Origin: Mnemiopsis leidyi
Taxonomy: Eukaryota > Ctenophora > Tentaculata > Lobata > Bolinopsidae
DNA length: 46,646 bases
Direction of reading: 5' to 3'
NCBI GenBank assembly: GCA_000226015.1
Contig: JH155412.1
Span: forward strand, 179,547 to 226,192
In this document: piece after piece, positions 23,761 to 33,286 of the stretch
How positions within the stretch are numbered: the stretch's first letter is position 1
Layout: the number at the start of each line of letters is the position of its first letter
The notes under the pieces: model-generated
Databases searched by the model: none
The model's input: the letters and a program-made list of their open reading frames with translations, nothing else
Told to the model about the DNA's origin: nothing
Made by a program: the position numbers and the translations under genes

Positions 23761-24065
23761 NNNNNNNNNNNNNNNNNNNNNNNNNNNNNNNNNNNNNNNN
23801 NNNNNNNNNNNNNNNNNNNNNNNNNNNNNNNNNNNNNNNNNNNNNNNNNNNNNNNNNNNNNNNNNNNNNNNNNNNNNNNNNNNNNNNNNNNNNNNNNNNN
23901 NNNNNNNNNNNNNNNNNNNNNNNNNNNNNNNNNNNNNNNNNNNNNNNNNNNNNNNNNNNNNNNNNNNNNNNNNNNNNNNNNNNNNNNNNNNNNNNNNNNN
24001 NNNNNNNNNNNNNNNNNNNNNNNNNNNNNNNNNNNNNNNNNNNNNNNNNNNNNNNNNNNNNNNNN
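23761..24065. other. Assembly gap (run of N)
   Basis: 305 undetermined bases directly abutting the right end of the PAP duplication. The true length and content are unknown. Confidence 0.99.
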
Positions 24066-24525
24066 TTTCAGTTACTTTTAGGATTAATTATGCACTCATG
24101 TTAAACAACAAACCATGATCGTACGATAAAGTGGTTTGTAGTTTCCTGATCTTCATAGAAGTGAACACATGCGTTGTGGTTTGTTATATAGTTAAGTTAG
24201 AAAAGTGACATTTTATGATGTACGGTGAGTTAACTTGTATTTTCTGCTTAGTTAGGAATCCTTTCTTGTTGAACAGCTGAGCTGTACCTCATGCTCTCTG
24301 TCACCAGTGGCTTAAAGCTTATTGCAGTTGAATTATTAACGTAGTCACGTGGAACAGAACTTGCTGAAATGCTATTATTATGATGAACCTAGTATGTTTT
24401 CCAAATTTCAAAAGAACGTACCTCTAGGTTCTGGAATATGGGATAAATTTGCAAAGTTTTTTAGCCCACTGAATGCCTGAATTGTTAGACACTTAACAGG
24501 CATGTCCTCCATGGCAAATCCAGCC
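24066..24525. other. Intergenic between gap and minisatellite
   Basis: AT-rich, with no open frame, RNA gene or repeat that I can support. Confidence 0.4.
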
Positions 24526-24747
24526 AGCGGCGGTGTGAGCCCGAAACATACTATCTATATCAGCGGCGGTGTGAGCCCGAAACATACTATCTATATCAGC
24601 GGCGGTGTAAGCCCGAAAAATACTATCTATATCAGCGGCGGTGTAAGCCCGAAAATTACTATCTATATCAGCGGCGGCGTAAGCCCGAAACATACTATCT
24701 ATATCAGCGGCGGTGTAAGCCAGAAAATTACTATCTATATCAGCGGC
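24526..24747. repeat. 36-bp minisatellite, open on both strands
   Basis: About six copies of a 36-bp unit beginning AGCGGCGGTGTGAGCCCG and ending CTATCTATATC, with few substitutions. Because 36 is a multiple of 3, each strand carries an ATG-started open frame of 92 codons across it. The + frame (24502-24780) repeats GGVSPKHTIYIS and the - frame (24771-24493) repeats TAADIDSMFRAY. No signal peptide, splice-site context or promoter is evident, so I treat it as a repeat and not as a gene. Confidence 0.85.
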
Positions 24748-24997
24748 GTACGTTGGCGTGAGAGGGGCCATCGTGATTGAGTAAATAATTTTTGTTTCTT
24801 AAAATTAAATCGTAATCCAAGCAATTATTTGGTGAAAATTTGATCCTTCCTTCAGCTTTTCCACCTTAATGAATTCAGAAGTATCCTGATTCGTAGTACA
24901 TTCAAAACCGTACCAGTCGTCTGTAAGTTAAATTGTAAATTAAAATTTTTCAAAAGATCATTTTCTGACGAAGAAAATTAGCCTTACATAATACATA

Positions 24998-25195
24998 CAG
25001 TAAAGTCTCTATTTACCGGGCCTCGCGGGGACAGGTTAAGATGGCCCAGTAAATCGAGGGACACTGTAAGTAGAGGTACGGTAGATATTGTTAGAGGTTT
25101 TACAGTATTGAGAGATATAGGGGAAGGGAGAAGGCCACTGCCAGGTAAATCGAGGGACACGTTAAATAGAGGTACCGTAAATCGAGTTTTTATTG
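24998..25195. mobile_element. Pogo/Tigger-like MITE with TA target duplication
   Basis: A 198-bp element. The left end reads CAGTAAAGTCTCTATTTACC and the right end, on the other strand, CAATAAAAACTCGATTTACG. Both are flanked by TA (24996-24997 and 25196-25197). Terminal CAGTAAA..CTC inverted repeats with TA duplications are typical of pogo/Tigger (Tc1-mariner) non-autonomous elements. Inside, TAAATCGAGGGACAC occurs twice (about 25053 and 25146). There is no transposase. Confidence 0.65.
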
Positions 25196-25197
25196 TA

Positions 25198-26602
25198 GCT
25201 TAAACGCGTCGCCGACCTAGAGTGTGGGCGCGTAGTATCAACGACGTCACCAAATGGTCTTCGGCGGTGTGTTAAACGAACTGTGGACTTCATGCGGTGT
25301 GGCTCTGTAATCAGTTATATGGCATGGGAAGTCAATCACGGCCATTACCTGTTTTAACTACCAATGACATACCAACCCGTTACACACCCGTTACCAATCA
25401 GTGCACATCTCTGGGTTTCGAGCTTGCTCGAAATGAGGACCTGAAAAAGCTCCCCTCCCCACTTGAAACCTCATTCATAACAAACTTACGAACTTCTATA
25501 TCTTTTACCTTGCAATTTCAATTTCTATCGTTTTCTGTTTTTGTTTATCCCCATGACCCAAATCCATCGATACTTTTTAGCTTTCAATACGATTTAGTGT
25601 AAAAATGGAATATGAATCACCACGATTCCGTGTGAAAGTCCGAGTAGCTGTTCATGATAATGAAGCCATGCTTGCGGACAAGGGAAGAAGGCGAGGACTT
25701 ATCCAAGAGATATTTCAAGATGAATAAATTGGTGGTACTAGGTACTGATTATTATTACAGAACAAAACCTTTTCTATATCAAGTAGTACTAGTTGTGAAA
25801 AGTACAAGCATACTATTGACAAAGGTCTAAGACTATAAAGCTGAAAAGAAATTTCAACATTATCAGCCAATGCCATTCTATCTAAACAATAGAGGCAACG
25901 GGGAGGCAACACACGGAATGTAAATTCTTGAAATGTGACTCGGATATGTGGAATGTGTCCAACACACTTCAAGATCTTTATCAATAGGGGGATCTCAATA
26001 TATATTGGCTACTACTAGAAGTCCGCGGGAGCTGGTTTCAAGTTTACTGCTGCTCGAGAACAGTCGAATAGCTCCACAGCTTTGCGCAAGTGTCAGTATC
26101 AGTAACACGTGACCCATAAAGATAGATTCTGGGAGCTTTAAATTGGCAATGCACGGTGCCGAATCCACTTTTGGTTACGAAACACAAATTGAAAATAAGA
26201 TCACCGAGGGTTCACTTATATACCTCTGTCTAAAGTCTGGTCATGTCCTTCGAGTTTGCGAGCGATTATAGCACTGTACTTGTACTTGTACTTGTGGGTA
26301 GATATTTTTAGTTCTGGTCAAGCGAGCTGATTATAATTTTAACACTGGAATTAGAGGATCGAAACTGTGAGTTTGACCATTGTTAATGTTTCAGTTTTGT
26401 GTCTTGCTTGTTCAGCGCGCTCCCTCCCGCACATATTATTCCCGCTTCAAATGAGGGTCGAATGAGGGTCAAAGTCAGACAATGTCTTGCTTAAGCATAC
26501 ACGATCCCTCCTGCTATTTAATACCGGTTTCTGCCGCCGACTCAGCTCGGTATATAAACTTGAAAACGGCTGACAGCGCGCGTGCCGGTGCAGCGGGAAA
26601 AG
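25198..26602. other. Gene-poor stretch with short orphan frames
   Basis: No gene can be supported. A 40-codon ATG frame at 25605-25727, starting MEYESPRFRVKVRVAVHDN and ending IQEIFQDE, follows a longer open stretch in another frame (25297-25602, no ATG). Together they could be a decayed mobile-element coding fragment, but I do not recognise it. The right half becomes GC-richer (about 26410-26600) as it enters the dispersed repeat at 26603. Confidence 0.35.
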
Positions 26603-26706
26603 GTTGTCGAGATGTTACTACCCGACCCGCGCGCGGGCTTGCAGTTGTCTGCTCTCCTCGTTCTAACGTTTCGTTAGAACGTTAGACGGATATCATCTCG
26701 TCAAGG
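26603..26706 (+). repeat. GC-rich dispersed repeat, copy A
   Basis: It contains TTGTCGAGATGTTAC, CCCGACCCGCGCGCGG, CTCTCCTCGTTC and the end TTAGAACGTTAGACGGATAT followed by CATCTCGTCAAGG. The same string is found inverted at 41111-41206, and its terminal part recurs at 35821-35883 and 41709-41806. It is likely an end of a non-autonomous DNA transposon family. Confidence 0.65.
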
Positions 26707-27494
26707 AAAAGGGCGCCGGGCTTGTTTATAGAAAAGGTTTCGACCGTAAATCAGACTATATATGTACACTCTAGCATTTATAGATAAAATTTTATTTAAT
26801 ACAGTTTCCATTCTGATTGCTGTAGTAACCTTAATGGTTCATATTCATTTTCCGTCTTTGAAATTTAATGATATCAACCATCCATCCTTACTGATGAACT
26901 AGAAATTCCGATGAAACCATGTGATTCACATGCTGCATATAAACCGATAAACTATAAATTCACCATTCACACAATCAATACTTAGTTTCGTTACTCCTAA
27001 TTAGCCCTACGTATTGCTTACAAGTACGATACCATGGCGATGCCCAATGAGCGCTACCCCTGCCTGGTCATAACCCGCTGCATGGTTAAGAGGTCCTGGC
27101 GTAATTGCTTTAAACCGCGACTATACTTAAGTGGGAACGGAGCAGGCATAGCGCAGTATATCTTTTGTAGTTTGTCCCGGTGGGAATTGTAATGAGTTAA
27201 CGTAGTTTAAACAGTTAAACGCCGTCTAAATCACTGGTATAGAGTAATTTTGTCTGGGAATTTATTACTAGTAGTGTTAAAGCAATTGGGTCTACAAGCA
27301 CCAAATGATGCCGCATCTAGAGGTCAACGTCTTAATTTCCGATGACATCGGCGTTACATGCTAAATTAAGTGTTGACTTAATACTTCAATTTGAAGCTAA
27401 AGTGTTTCTCGTTTTTTTCCCGATAAAAATCAAACTAGGGTCTCTAAAAGATCTCAAGGTCACATACAAACCGACAGTCCTTCTCTCTCTCTCT
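26707..27494. other. Intergenic, 3' flank of the multicopper oxidase
   Basis: AT-rich flank. TTTATT at 26789 and 27259 on the + strand are AATAAA on the - strand and could end the oxidase transcript. A short ct-microsatellite lies at 27481-27498. No further gene seen. Confidence 0.45.
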
Positions 27495-29348
27495 CTAGTT
27501 GTCCCCACCGCATCCCCACGGCCGAGCACAAACCATCTCAACATTCCCACTCCTTACATCACTGCAGCTACATGTAACCTCCTCCTTCTTCTTCTCACTC
27601 TTCTCACAGGCCGGATAATCCCCCGGAGTCATATCACGTGACAAGAGGTAGTCCCCCTCGTTCACAGCCAGGGTCAGACCCTCCAACATGTGTGCTTTAA
27701 CGTGACAGTGGAACAGCCAGACTCCAGGGTTATCCGTGTTGAACCTCAGTATCATGGCACCTCCAGAAGGCAGGATAGCCGAGTCTTTCAGGACTCCTCT
27801 TCTGGTGGCCAGTATATCTGATATCGGTTCGGAGAACGCTTCTTCCAGTGTCAGCAGGGGACAGATGTAGTTTTCATCGCAAATATCAGGAGCTTTCTTT
27901 GTCCCCAGAGCTAACACCTCGTAGTGATGTCCGTGGAGGTGCATTGGGTGGTCAGACCAACCTTGGTTCCGCAGCACGATCGTTACAGATTTGTTGGCGG
28001 AAACAGACAGCATGTTGGCGTGCTTACTCTCCCGATCAGCGGCAGGAGTGAAGAGAGCAGGGATGTTTGGGAGGTAGAACTGGGTGAACTTTCTCTCTGC
28101 TATCTTCATGAACATGGCACCAGTGCCGAGGACAAACACCTCGACGTAGTGAACCTCGGAGTCTAGCAGAGGTGGGAGCTGTGTTGGAACCAGCTCTGTT
28201 ATTCCGTGACAATTGTGCTCGGGCTTCTCGACGTGTAGGCAGTTCAGGATCTTTGCTGTCTTCAAGTCAATTCCTCCGTTTTTGTCTGGAGGTAGCTCTG
28301 TTTCAAATGGGATGGAGCTATCTTTCCTAACTCGGATGACACCCAATACATCTTCTTTTTGACTGGAGGATACCCCCTTCGCTCTGACCCACAGGCTCTC
28401 AGTTGGGGTAGATATGTCGAATGCAATCAAGATGTCAAACCGCTCTCCGGAGTGAATGTGAATGACATCGGTTTTGTAGGGTTCTACAGGGAACCCGTCT
28501 GTAGCTACCACCGTTAACTCGTGTCCGTCTATTGTGAAGAAGTAAGCATACTTGTCTCCCCCATTTATTATTCTGAATCTATACTCCCGGCCGTTCTCAA
28601 CTTTAATTTCATGGAGCTGATCGCCGTTTAAGAGTCCAGGTCCTTTATAGTACGGAAAGAGATCATAGTAAAACAAAATTCGCTCGCTCCCAAACTGATA
28701 CGAATCTCCAGAACCTGGCAGTGGAATATCGACAGCATCGGGTTCATGTATGATAAGAGGACCCCGAATAAAGTCTAGACCTAAAAGACCCTTTTGGTTA
28801 TGTGTATGATACCAGTAGGTTCCTGGTTGTTCATCAACCGTGTACTCGTAAAGGTAGGAAGTTTGGGGCTTTATCACACACTGTGTAATCCCCTCTACCC
28901 CATCGTAGACTTGAAACCCCCTCAAATGAAGTCCGTGCCAGTGAACAGTCAGCTCACTCTCGGCTATCCCGTTAGCCACTTTGACAGAAAGCACTTCTCC
29001 TTTGCGAACGTGGACGGCCGGAGCTGGTATGTTTCCGTTGATGGTGTTCACGATGTAGCTCTTGCCCCCTACCTCTTTGGTAGATTGTCCGGTCTCAAAG
29101 GAGTAGGACTTGGTCCTAGTCTTCGTAACAGTAGAAATTTTGTAGAAGTAAACACAACCCACTGTAATTGATACTAGAGAGATCACTAAGAAAACCATAC
29201 CACCCCCAATCAGTAATCCATGTTTGGTGCGAGGTTGTTCATCAGAGTTGGATGGAGGAACTAGGGTTTCCGAGGGACTTTCCCTGTCTTCAAGAATCTT
29301 TTCTTCTACTGAGTCCCCATCTTTAAAACTTTCCTGTTTATTTGGCAT
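27495..29348 (-). CDS. Membrane-anchored laccase-type multicopper oxidase
   Basis: One uninterrupted exon of about 617 residues. I start at the first ATG of the frame (MPNKQES); the open frame extends 22 codons further without ATG. A hydrophilic cytosolic N-terminus (1-43) is followed by a single membrane anchor (about 44-67), then three cupredoxin domains, giving a type II topology with the catalytic part outside. All four copper motifs are present: HWHG (about 136-139), WYHTH (about 179-183), HPMHLHGHHYEVL (about 465-477) and HCHVKAHMLEGL (about 545-556), supplying ligands for the T1 site and the T2/T3 cluster. The residue after the last His spacing is Leu-like, as in laccases. Laccases oxidise phenols or metals and reduce oxygen to water. 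The Cys-rich tail (CSCSDV, PWGCGGDN) is unusual. It is intronless, while neighbours have 4-12 exons. Substrate unknown. Confidence 0.92.
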   Translation of the reverse strand: MPNKQESFKDGDSVEEKILEDRESPSETLVPPSNSDEQPRTKHGLLIGGGMVFLVISLVSITVGCVYFYKISTVTKTRTKSYSFETGQSTKEVGGKSYIVNTINGNIPAPAVHVRKGEVLSVKVANGIAESELTVHWHGLHLRGFQVYDGVEGITQCVIKPQTSYLYEYTVDEQPGTYWYHTHNQKGLLGLDFIRGPLIIHEPDAVDIPLPGSGDSYQFGSERILFYYDLFPYYKGPGLLNGDQLHEIKVENGREYRFRIINGGDKYAYFFTIDGHELTVVATDGFPVEPYKTDVIHIHSGERFDILIAFDISTPTESLWVRAKGVSSSQKEDVLGVIRVRKDSSIPFETELPPDKNGGIDLKTAKILNCLHVEKPEHNCHGITELVPTQLPPLLDSEVHYVEVFVLGTGAMFMKIAERKFTQFYLPNIPALFTPAADRESKHANMLSVSANKSVTIVLRNQGWSDHPMHLHGHHYEVLALGTKKAPDICDENYICPLLTLEEAFSEPISDILATRRGVLKDSAILPSGGAMILRFNTDNPGVWLFHCHVKAHMLEGLTLAVNEGDYLLSRDMTPGDYPACEKSEKKKEEVTCSCSDVRSGNVEMVCARPWGCGGDN

Positions 29349-29814
29349 TTCTCTGATCTCACCTAATGAAACTATGTAACACAGCCGAATCTTGTGATAT
29401 GATAGTATTTGCAAAAATTACTTAGTTTGAAAATTTAAAAAGATGCTGATTATAAACAAGGTTCCGAAAGCATTTAGCATATCTAAAATTGCGAATTTGC
29501 GAAAAATAATATATAAGTGAAGCACAGATTACGGTACTTTTGGAAAGGGTCATGAACTGTCGACTCTTTCATAACATTTGACGGCATTGCTCGATATTAT
29601 AACGTTTTTGTAACGTTTTCTTAGAAACAGGAAATTTGCGGCCTAGAAAATCGTTCCAAATCTATCTAAATCTAGTTTTCAAAATATCGTTTCAAATCTA
29701 TTCAGGGGCTAAAACGATCGATAGCAAGAGAACAAAGAAAGACGATAGGTATCTTTAGTTTACTAAAATCGCTTTAACCCGTTTACAAAGGGTACTTCAG
29801 CTACTCTGACAGAG

Positions 29815-29823
29815 TATATAAAG
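29815..29823 (+). promoter_or_regulatory. TATA box of the small-peptide gene
   Basis: TATATAAAG preceded by gacagag, about 55 bp before an ATG (29870) and 66 bp before the ATG of the signal-peptide frame (29881). A start site near 29845-29850 would fit the usual 25-30 bp spacing. None of the housekeeping genes in the window shows such a clear box. Confidence 0.5.
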
Positions 29824-29880
29824 AGCACAACATATCGCAACCTAGTTATGTAGTAGGCAAGGGCACTCCATGTGCATATT

Positions 29881-30333
29881 ATGTATCGTATTAAGTTATT
29901 GCAAATTATGTTAGTTTACATGATATTCCTAATCATATTTGTAAAAATGGAAAAAGGGTGTGAAGGCACTCGTGGAAAAGACCTACCGGAAATACCTAAG
30001 TTACCTACCTCTCCAATGTCCATGAGCATGAATCTGGAACCGTTTCTGTCGGAAAAGAGTCCTGCTACTCTATTCTGCTCTGGGGTTCTTTTAATCCTGT
30101 AATCATACGGAACTGCTCAATTGGGAAGTCCCGCTCTTCACTCTTCAGTCTTCAGTCTTCACAACTTTGCTATGGATCCGGTCCATTGTCACTATCAGAT
30201 GCTGAAAAATTCAATCATGTGGGAGGCTTCAAAAAGAAGAGATATGTCCATTCAAGTTCCAACAATGGAGTATAGAAGAAGAACAAGACTAAGTTATGAA
30301 TACAATTTAATCCCCATAATACTTCAAGACTGA
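29881..30333 (+). CDS. Candidate small secreted peptide precursor (second exon uncertain)
   Basis: The frame 29881-30102 begins MYRIKLLQIMLVYMIFLIIF, a strong signal peptide. A short Pro/Met/Ser-rich stretch (EIPKLPTSPMSMSM) with two Cys follows, and the frame stops at 30102. It sits downstream of a good TATA box. An upstream ATG at 29870 in another frame would make a 14-codon leader peptide. A short intron may join it to downstream sequence: donor at 30099 or 30086, acceptor in the ttcagtcttcagtcttcac repeat (after 30148 or 30155). One reading continues to 30333 through SKRRDM and YRRRTR. The other ends earlier after GGFKKKRYV. Both contain multibasic sites of the kind cut in peptide precursors, but such an intron would be shorter (about 55-70 bp) than others here. 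I do not recognise the family. It could also be a chance frame. Confidence 0.33.
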
Positions 30334-31443
30334 CGAAGAGAATGATTTTTGCATGTAATTCCAGTACAGTAATTCTTTAAACGGAGTTAAATGTTAGTTA
30401 AACAATCCTTCGCCCAGACTTCACAGTATCTGCGAAGTATATCATTGTCAAATCTAGCACATCATGTAATGTAAAAATTAGGGCCAAGAAAACCATTCCC
30501 GACCCAGACATGGCCATAGGCACGTACCACGTCATTCGCCCTCGTAATCAGCTGAGTGACATACAATGACAAGTGTGGTATTGAGACTCATTATGTACGA
30601 GCTAAGAGAGAGAGAAGGAGTATTTGTATTTTAGTGGTCACCATCTGCTTCCCTGGCGTGTACTTAGTATGGCGGTCTGACTTGATATTGTCGCTCTGTT
30701 GACTTCTGTTTTACCTCATTTGACAGTTTGAACTAACAGTTTGACACTACATATTGTAATCGGACAGAAGCTCTGCACTAGCATTGTATATTATTATCAA
30801 CATTATAAATGTTGGTTAAGTATTAATGTCATCATAAACTTTATAATTCATGATAAGAATCAGCTTATAGTACATTTAGGCAATTCTCTATCCTATACAA
30901 ATGTTAATTCATCCCTTTACTGATGTTATTAGCAGCTGCTCCAGTAGTTAATATTTATTAAACATACAATCTGACCCCGATAATTCTTAACTCCGCACCA
31001 TCAATCGACTATTTACTCGTCCCCGGGCTAATTTATCATGTTCTTGTATGAATAAGAATAAATTCTGCTAGTGATTTTTGTCTCGAATTTAAGTTGGTCA
31101 GCTTTATAGTGCACCCGAGGAGATTTTATATTGCACCTGCAGACGATTTAAGAAAGCCGAACCGTCATAAAAAGTCATTATGCTAGTTGACTTGATACAC
31201 CATAATGCTGATGTTGGGTGATTTAGCTGAAATTTTGTATTTATGGCTCTATTGAGCACAGTTCTCAGTTCACGGCTGGCATTTTGTAGTCGTGAACAAT
31301 CGCGATTATTATTTATTCGTCTGGCGACCCATTAGTCAATGCAAATGGATTGCTGTTTAGCTCTGAGTTTTACTTACAGGTTTTGTGACACTCGAGTATT
31401 GTCAATTTATTGGAATTAAATCTAACTTTAAAGTTTTAACCTT
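30334..31443. other. Intergenic upstream of the 7TM receptor
   Basis: AT-rich with no supportable open frame. It likely contains the receptor promoter; I could not identify a TATA box or start site. Confidence 0.4.
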
Positions 31444-31676
31444 ATATCGTTCAATTTTGCCACTAAATTGCCACATATCTCACTCTCCATCACCCGACTC
31501 AGCCGTACAAATGGCTATATTTATATCGTTCAATTTTGCCAATAAATTGCCACATATCTCACTTCACCACTCGACACAACCGTACAAATGGCTATATTTA
31601 TATCGTTCAATTTTGCCACTAAATTGCCACATATCTCACTTTGCACCACCCGACTCAGCCGTACAAATGGCTATAT
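31444..31676 (+). repeat. Three tandem 77-78 bp units spanning the receptor start codon
   Basis: Units begin at 31444, 31522 and 31599 (TATATCGTTCAATTTTGCC) and each ends with CGTACAAATGGCTATATTT. The unit therefore includes the translation start region, so three copies of ATGGCTATATTT exist: 31511, 31588 and 31667. Copy spacing is 78 then 77 bp, so the middle ATG is out of frame and the first is in frame with the receptor. Confidence 0.9.
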
Positions 31677-32683
31677 TTGGAAACGCGACCATCCCTACCG
31701 CTGCCGGGATGGTGACATTTCGTCCGACAACCTCAGGAGACGTCGCTCTCAACTACTTCTTCGGCATCCTCTTCATCGTCTACTTCCTTGTCGGGGTCCT
31801 GCTGAGTCCCCTGACCACCCTGTTTAGTTTCCGTCAGAGTTCCAGCCCCTCCTCCTTCCTCCTCCGTCTAATCTCGGTGTTGGACCACATCAAGCTGATT
31901 TACTTCCCTCTCGTCCTTGTTCCCAAACTCCTCCAGCCCGACCACCAGATGGAGCTGTACGTCACCCCTAACATGGAGGTGGCAGCCATCAACTTCAAGA
32001 GCTACATAAGCTGGATAGCTACCCTCAACACAGTGCTGGTGTATCTTACCGGGATAGAAATGTTTGTCGTGGTGATGTTGAGCATCGTCAGATACACCTC
32101 CCTAAAGTTCTCCTCCCTCCCTCCACCCCTTCTCTACATCATCTCCTACGTTGTCCTCGTCTTTGTCCTGATCATGTCTCTCCTACCTCTCCTTGTCTTC
32201 GATCTGGACAGCGATGTTCTCCTCAAACACAGAGTCACCCAGACAGTCCTGTCCGCAGATCCGGACTACGTGGAAAACATCTACAAGCCTGCCTTCAAGT
32301 GTAAAGTTGTCGTCATGTTCCTGTTTCTCTTCCTTGGCTTGCTATCCGGAGCGGTGACGATGGTGAGGCTGATCAAGAAACGAGAGTGTCCAGACCGACA
32401 GTTCCAGATCTCCACCAGTCTGATGAACGTCTGCAACATGGTGGTGCTGGCTGTGGGCGTTTCCTACCTGGTGGAGGCGTCAAACAGAGCTGACGATTAT
32501 CCACCTCGGTACTCTACCGGGTACGATTTCCTCATCTTCTCGGCAACCCACGGAGTTCCTTTGACCCAGTCTGTTGTCAATACGTGTTGTCTTGCTTGGA
32601 TGAGGTCGTTCAGAAAGGAGATGTTTCAAAAAGTAAAGGTTTCGCCCCAAGATGGGGAGATGGATCGCAGCTCCGCGGTTTAA
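31667..32683 (+). CDS. Single-exon seven-transmembrane receptor-like protein (orphan)
   Basis: 338 residues from ATG 31667. I chose this start because coding-like GC-rich composition begins exactly here and the N-terminus MAIFGNATIPTAAG carries an N-glycosylation site (NAT) as expected outside the cell. An in-frame start at 31511 would add 52 residues of repeat-derived sequence. Seven hydrophobic segments are visible: NYFFGILFIVYFLVGVLL (TM1), IKLIYFPLVLVPKLL (TM2), LNTVLVYLTGIEMFVVVML (TM3) followed by SIVRYTS in the DRY position, LLYIISYVVLVFVLIMSLL (TM4), VVVMFLFLFLGLLSGAVTM (TM5), SLMNVCNMVVLAVGVSYLV (TM6) and FSATHGVPLTQSVVNTCCL (TM7). The C-tail is short and basic, then acidic. Rhodopsin hallmarks are degenerate: no clear NPxxY or CWxP. 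It is probably a divergent GPCR; ligand unknown. Confidence 0.75.
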   Translation: MAIFGNATIPTAAGMVTFRPTTSGDVALNYFFGILFIVYFLVGVLLSPLTTLFSFRQSSSPSSFLLRLISVLDHIKLIYFPLVLVPKLLQPDHQMELYVTPNMEVAAINFKSYISWIATLNTVLVYLTGIEMFVVVMLSIVRYTSLKFSSLPPPLLYIISYVVLVFVLIMSLLPLLVFDLDSDVLLKHRVTQTVLSADPDYVENIYKPAFKCKVVVMFLFLFLGLLSGAVTMVRLIKKRECPDRQFQISTSLMNVCNMVVLAVGVSYLVEASNRADDYPPRYSTGYDFLIFSATHGVPLTQSVVNTCCLAWMRSFRKEMFQKVKVSPQDGEMDRSSAV

Positions 32684-33286
32684 ATTGATGGATCGAGATT
32701 CGAGATATCCGACTCAAGTTTATCGGAATGAAATATAGCGAACTGTGGCAATGTCACTAGATAGTCCTCAAATAAATCTACTAGATGAAGTGAAATGACA
32801 TTCTACAGTACAACATGAGGAAGACAATAGATATTAAACATTGAACACTAATCTTAAAAAACTATTTAGACTTGATCAGAAGTATTTTAAAATCTGATAA
32901 CTGCTTTAAATTTAATTGAAATCCTAAAACTACATTTAAAGTTTTGGTTTTGCCATCTTCAAACTAAGCAGCTTTCTACAAACAACGAACACTTTTAAGT
33001 TTCTAATTTAAGCTTTGGGAACTTTTTCAAGCCAAGGGATCTTTTACAAAAAAAATTCGTTCAACCATTTAGTGAGATTAGTTGTTTGGTGAGCACTAGT
33101 AAGCCGTTACCGTTACGTGTAGATGTTTTAATATTTCCATGTCAGCATTTTTGTTTTGTTCTTATTCGTCAAAATGTCTGTTCGACAAAAATACTGAGAT
33201 GCTAAACTCTGAAATATGAGCTTACGTTGAGAAATTATTTAATCCTACAAATAAAAATCCATAGTAACAAGAATAAGACATTTCAG
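32684..33286. other. Intergenic between receptor and CH-domain gene
   Basis: AT-rich. AATAAA at 32771-32776 may end the receptor transcript. The first coding exon of the CH gene must lie in here or further left, but I could not identify it with confidence. Confidence 0.4.

Noticed and set aside
24526..24747. Regular 36-bp repeats resembling a CRISPR array
   Set aside because: Units are directly adjacent with no spacers, and the context is an animal genome; it is a minisatellite.
28794..29171. + strand frames across the oxidase, and similar frames across the PAP genes (for example 19276-19743)
   Set aside because: Shadows of the - strand coding exons, without independent motifs or starts.
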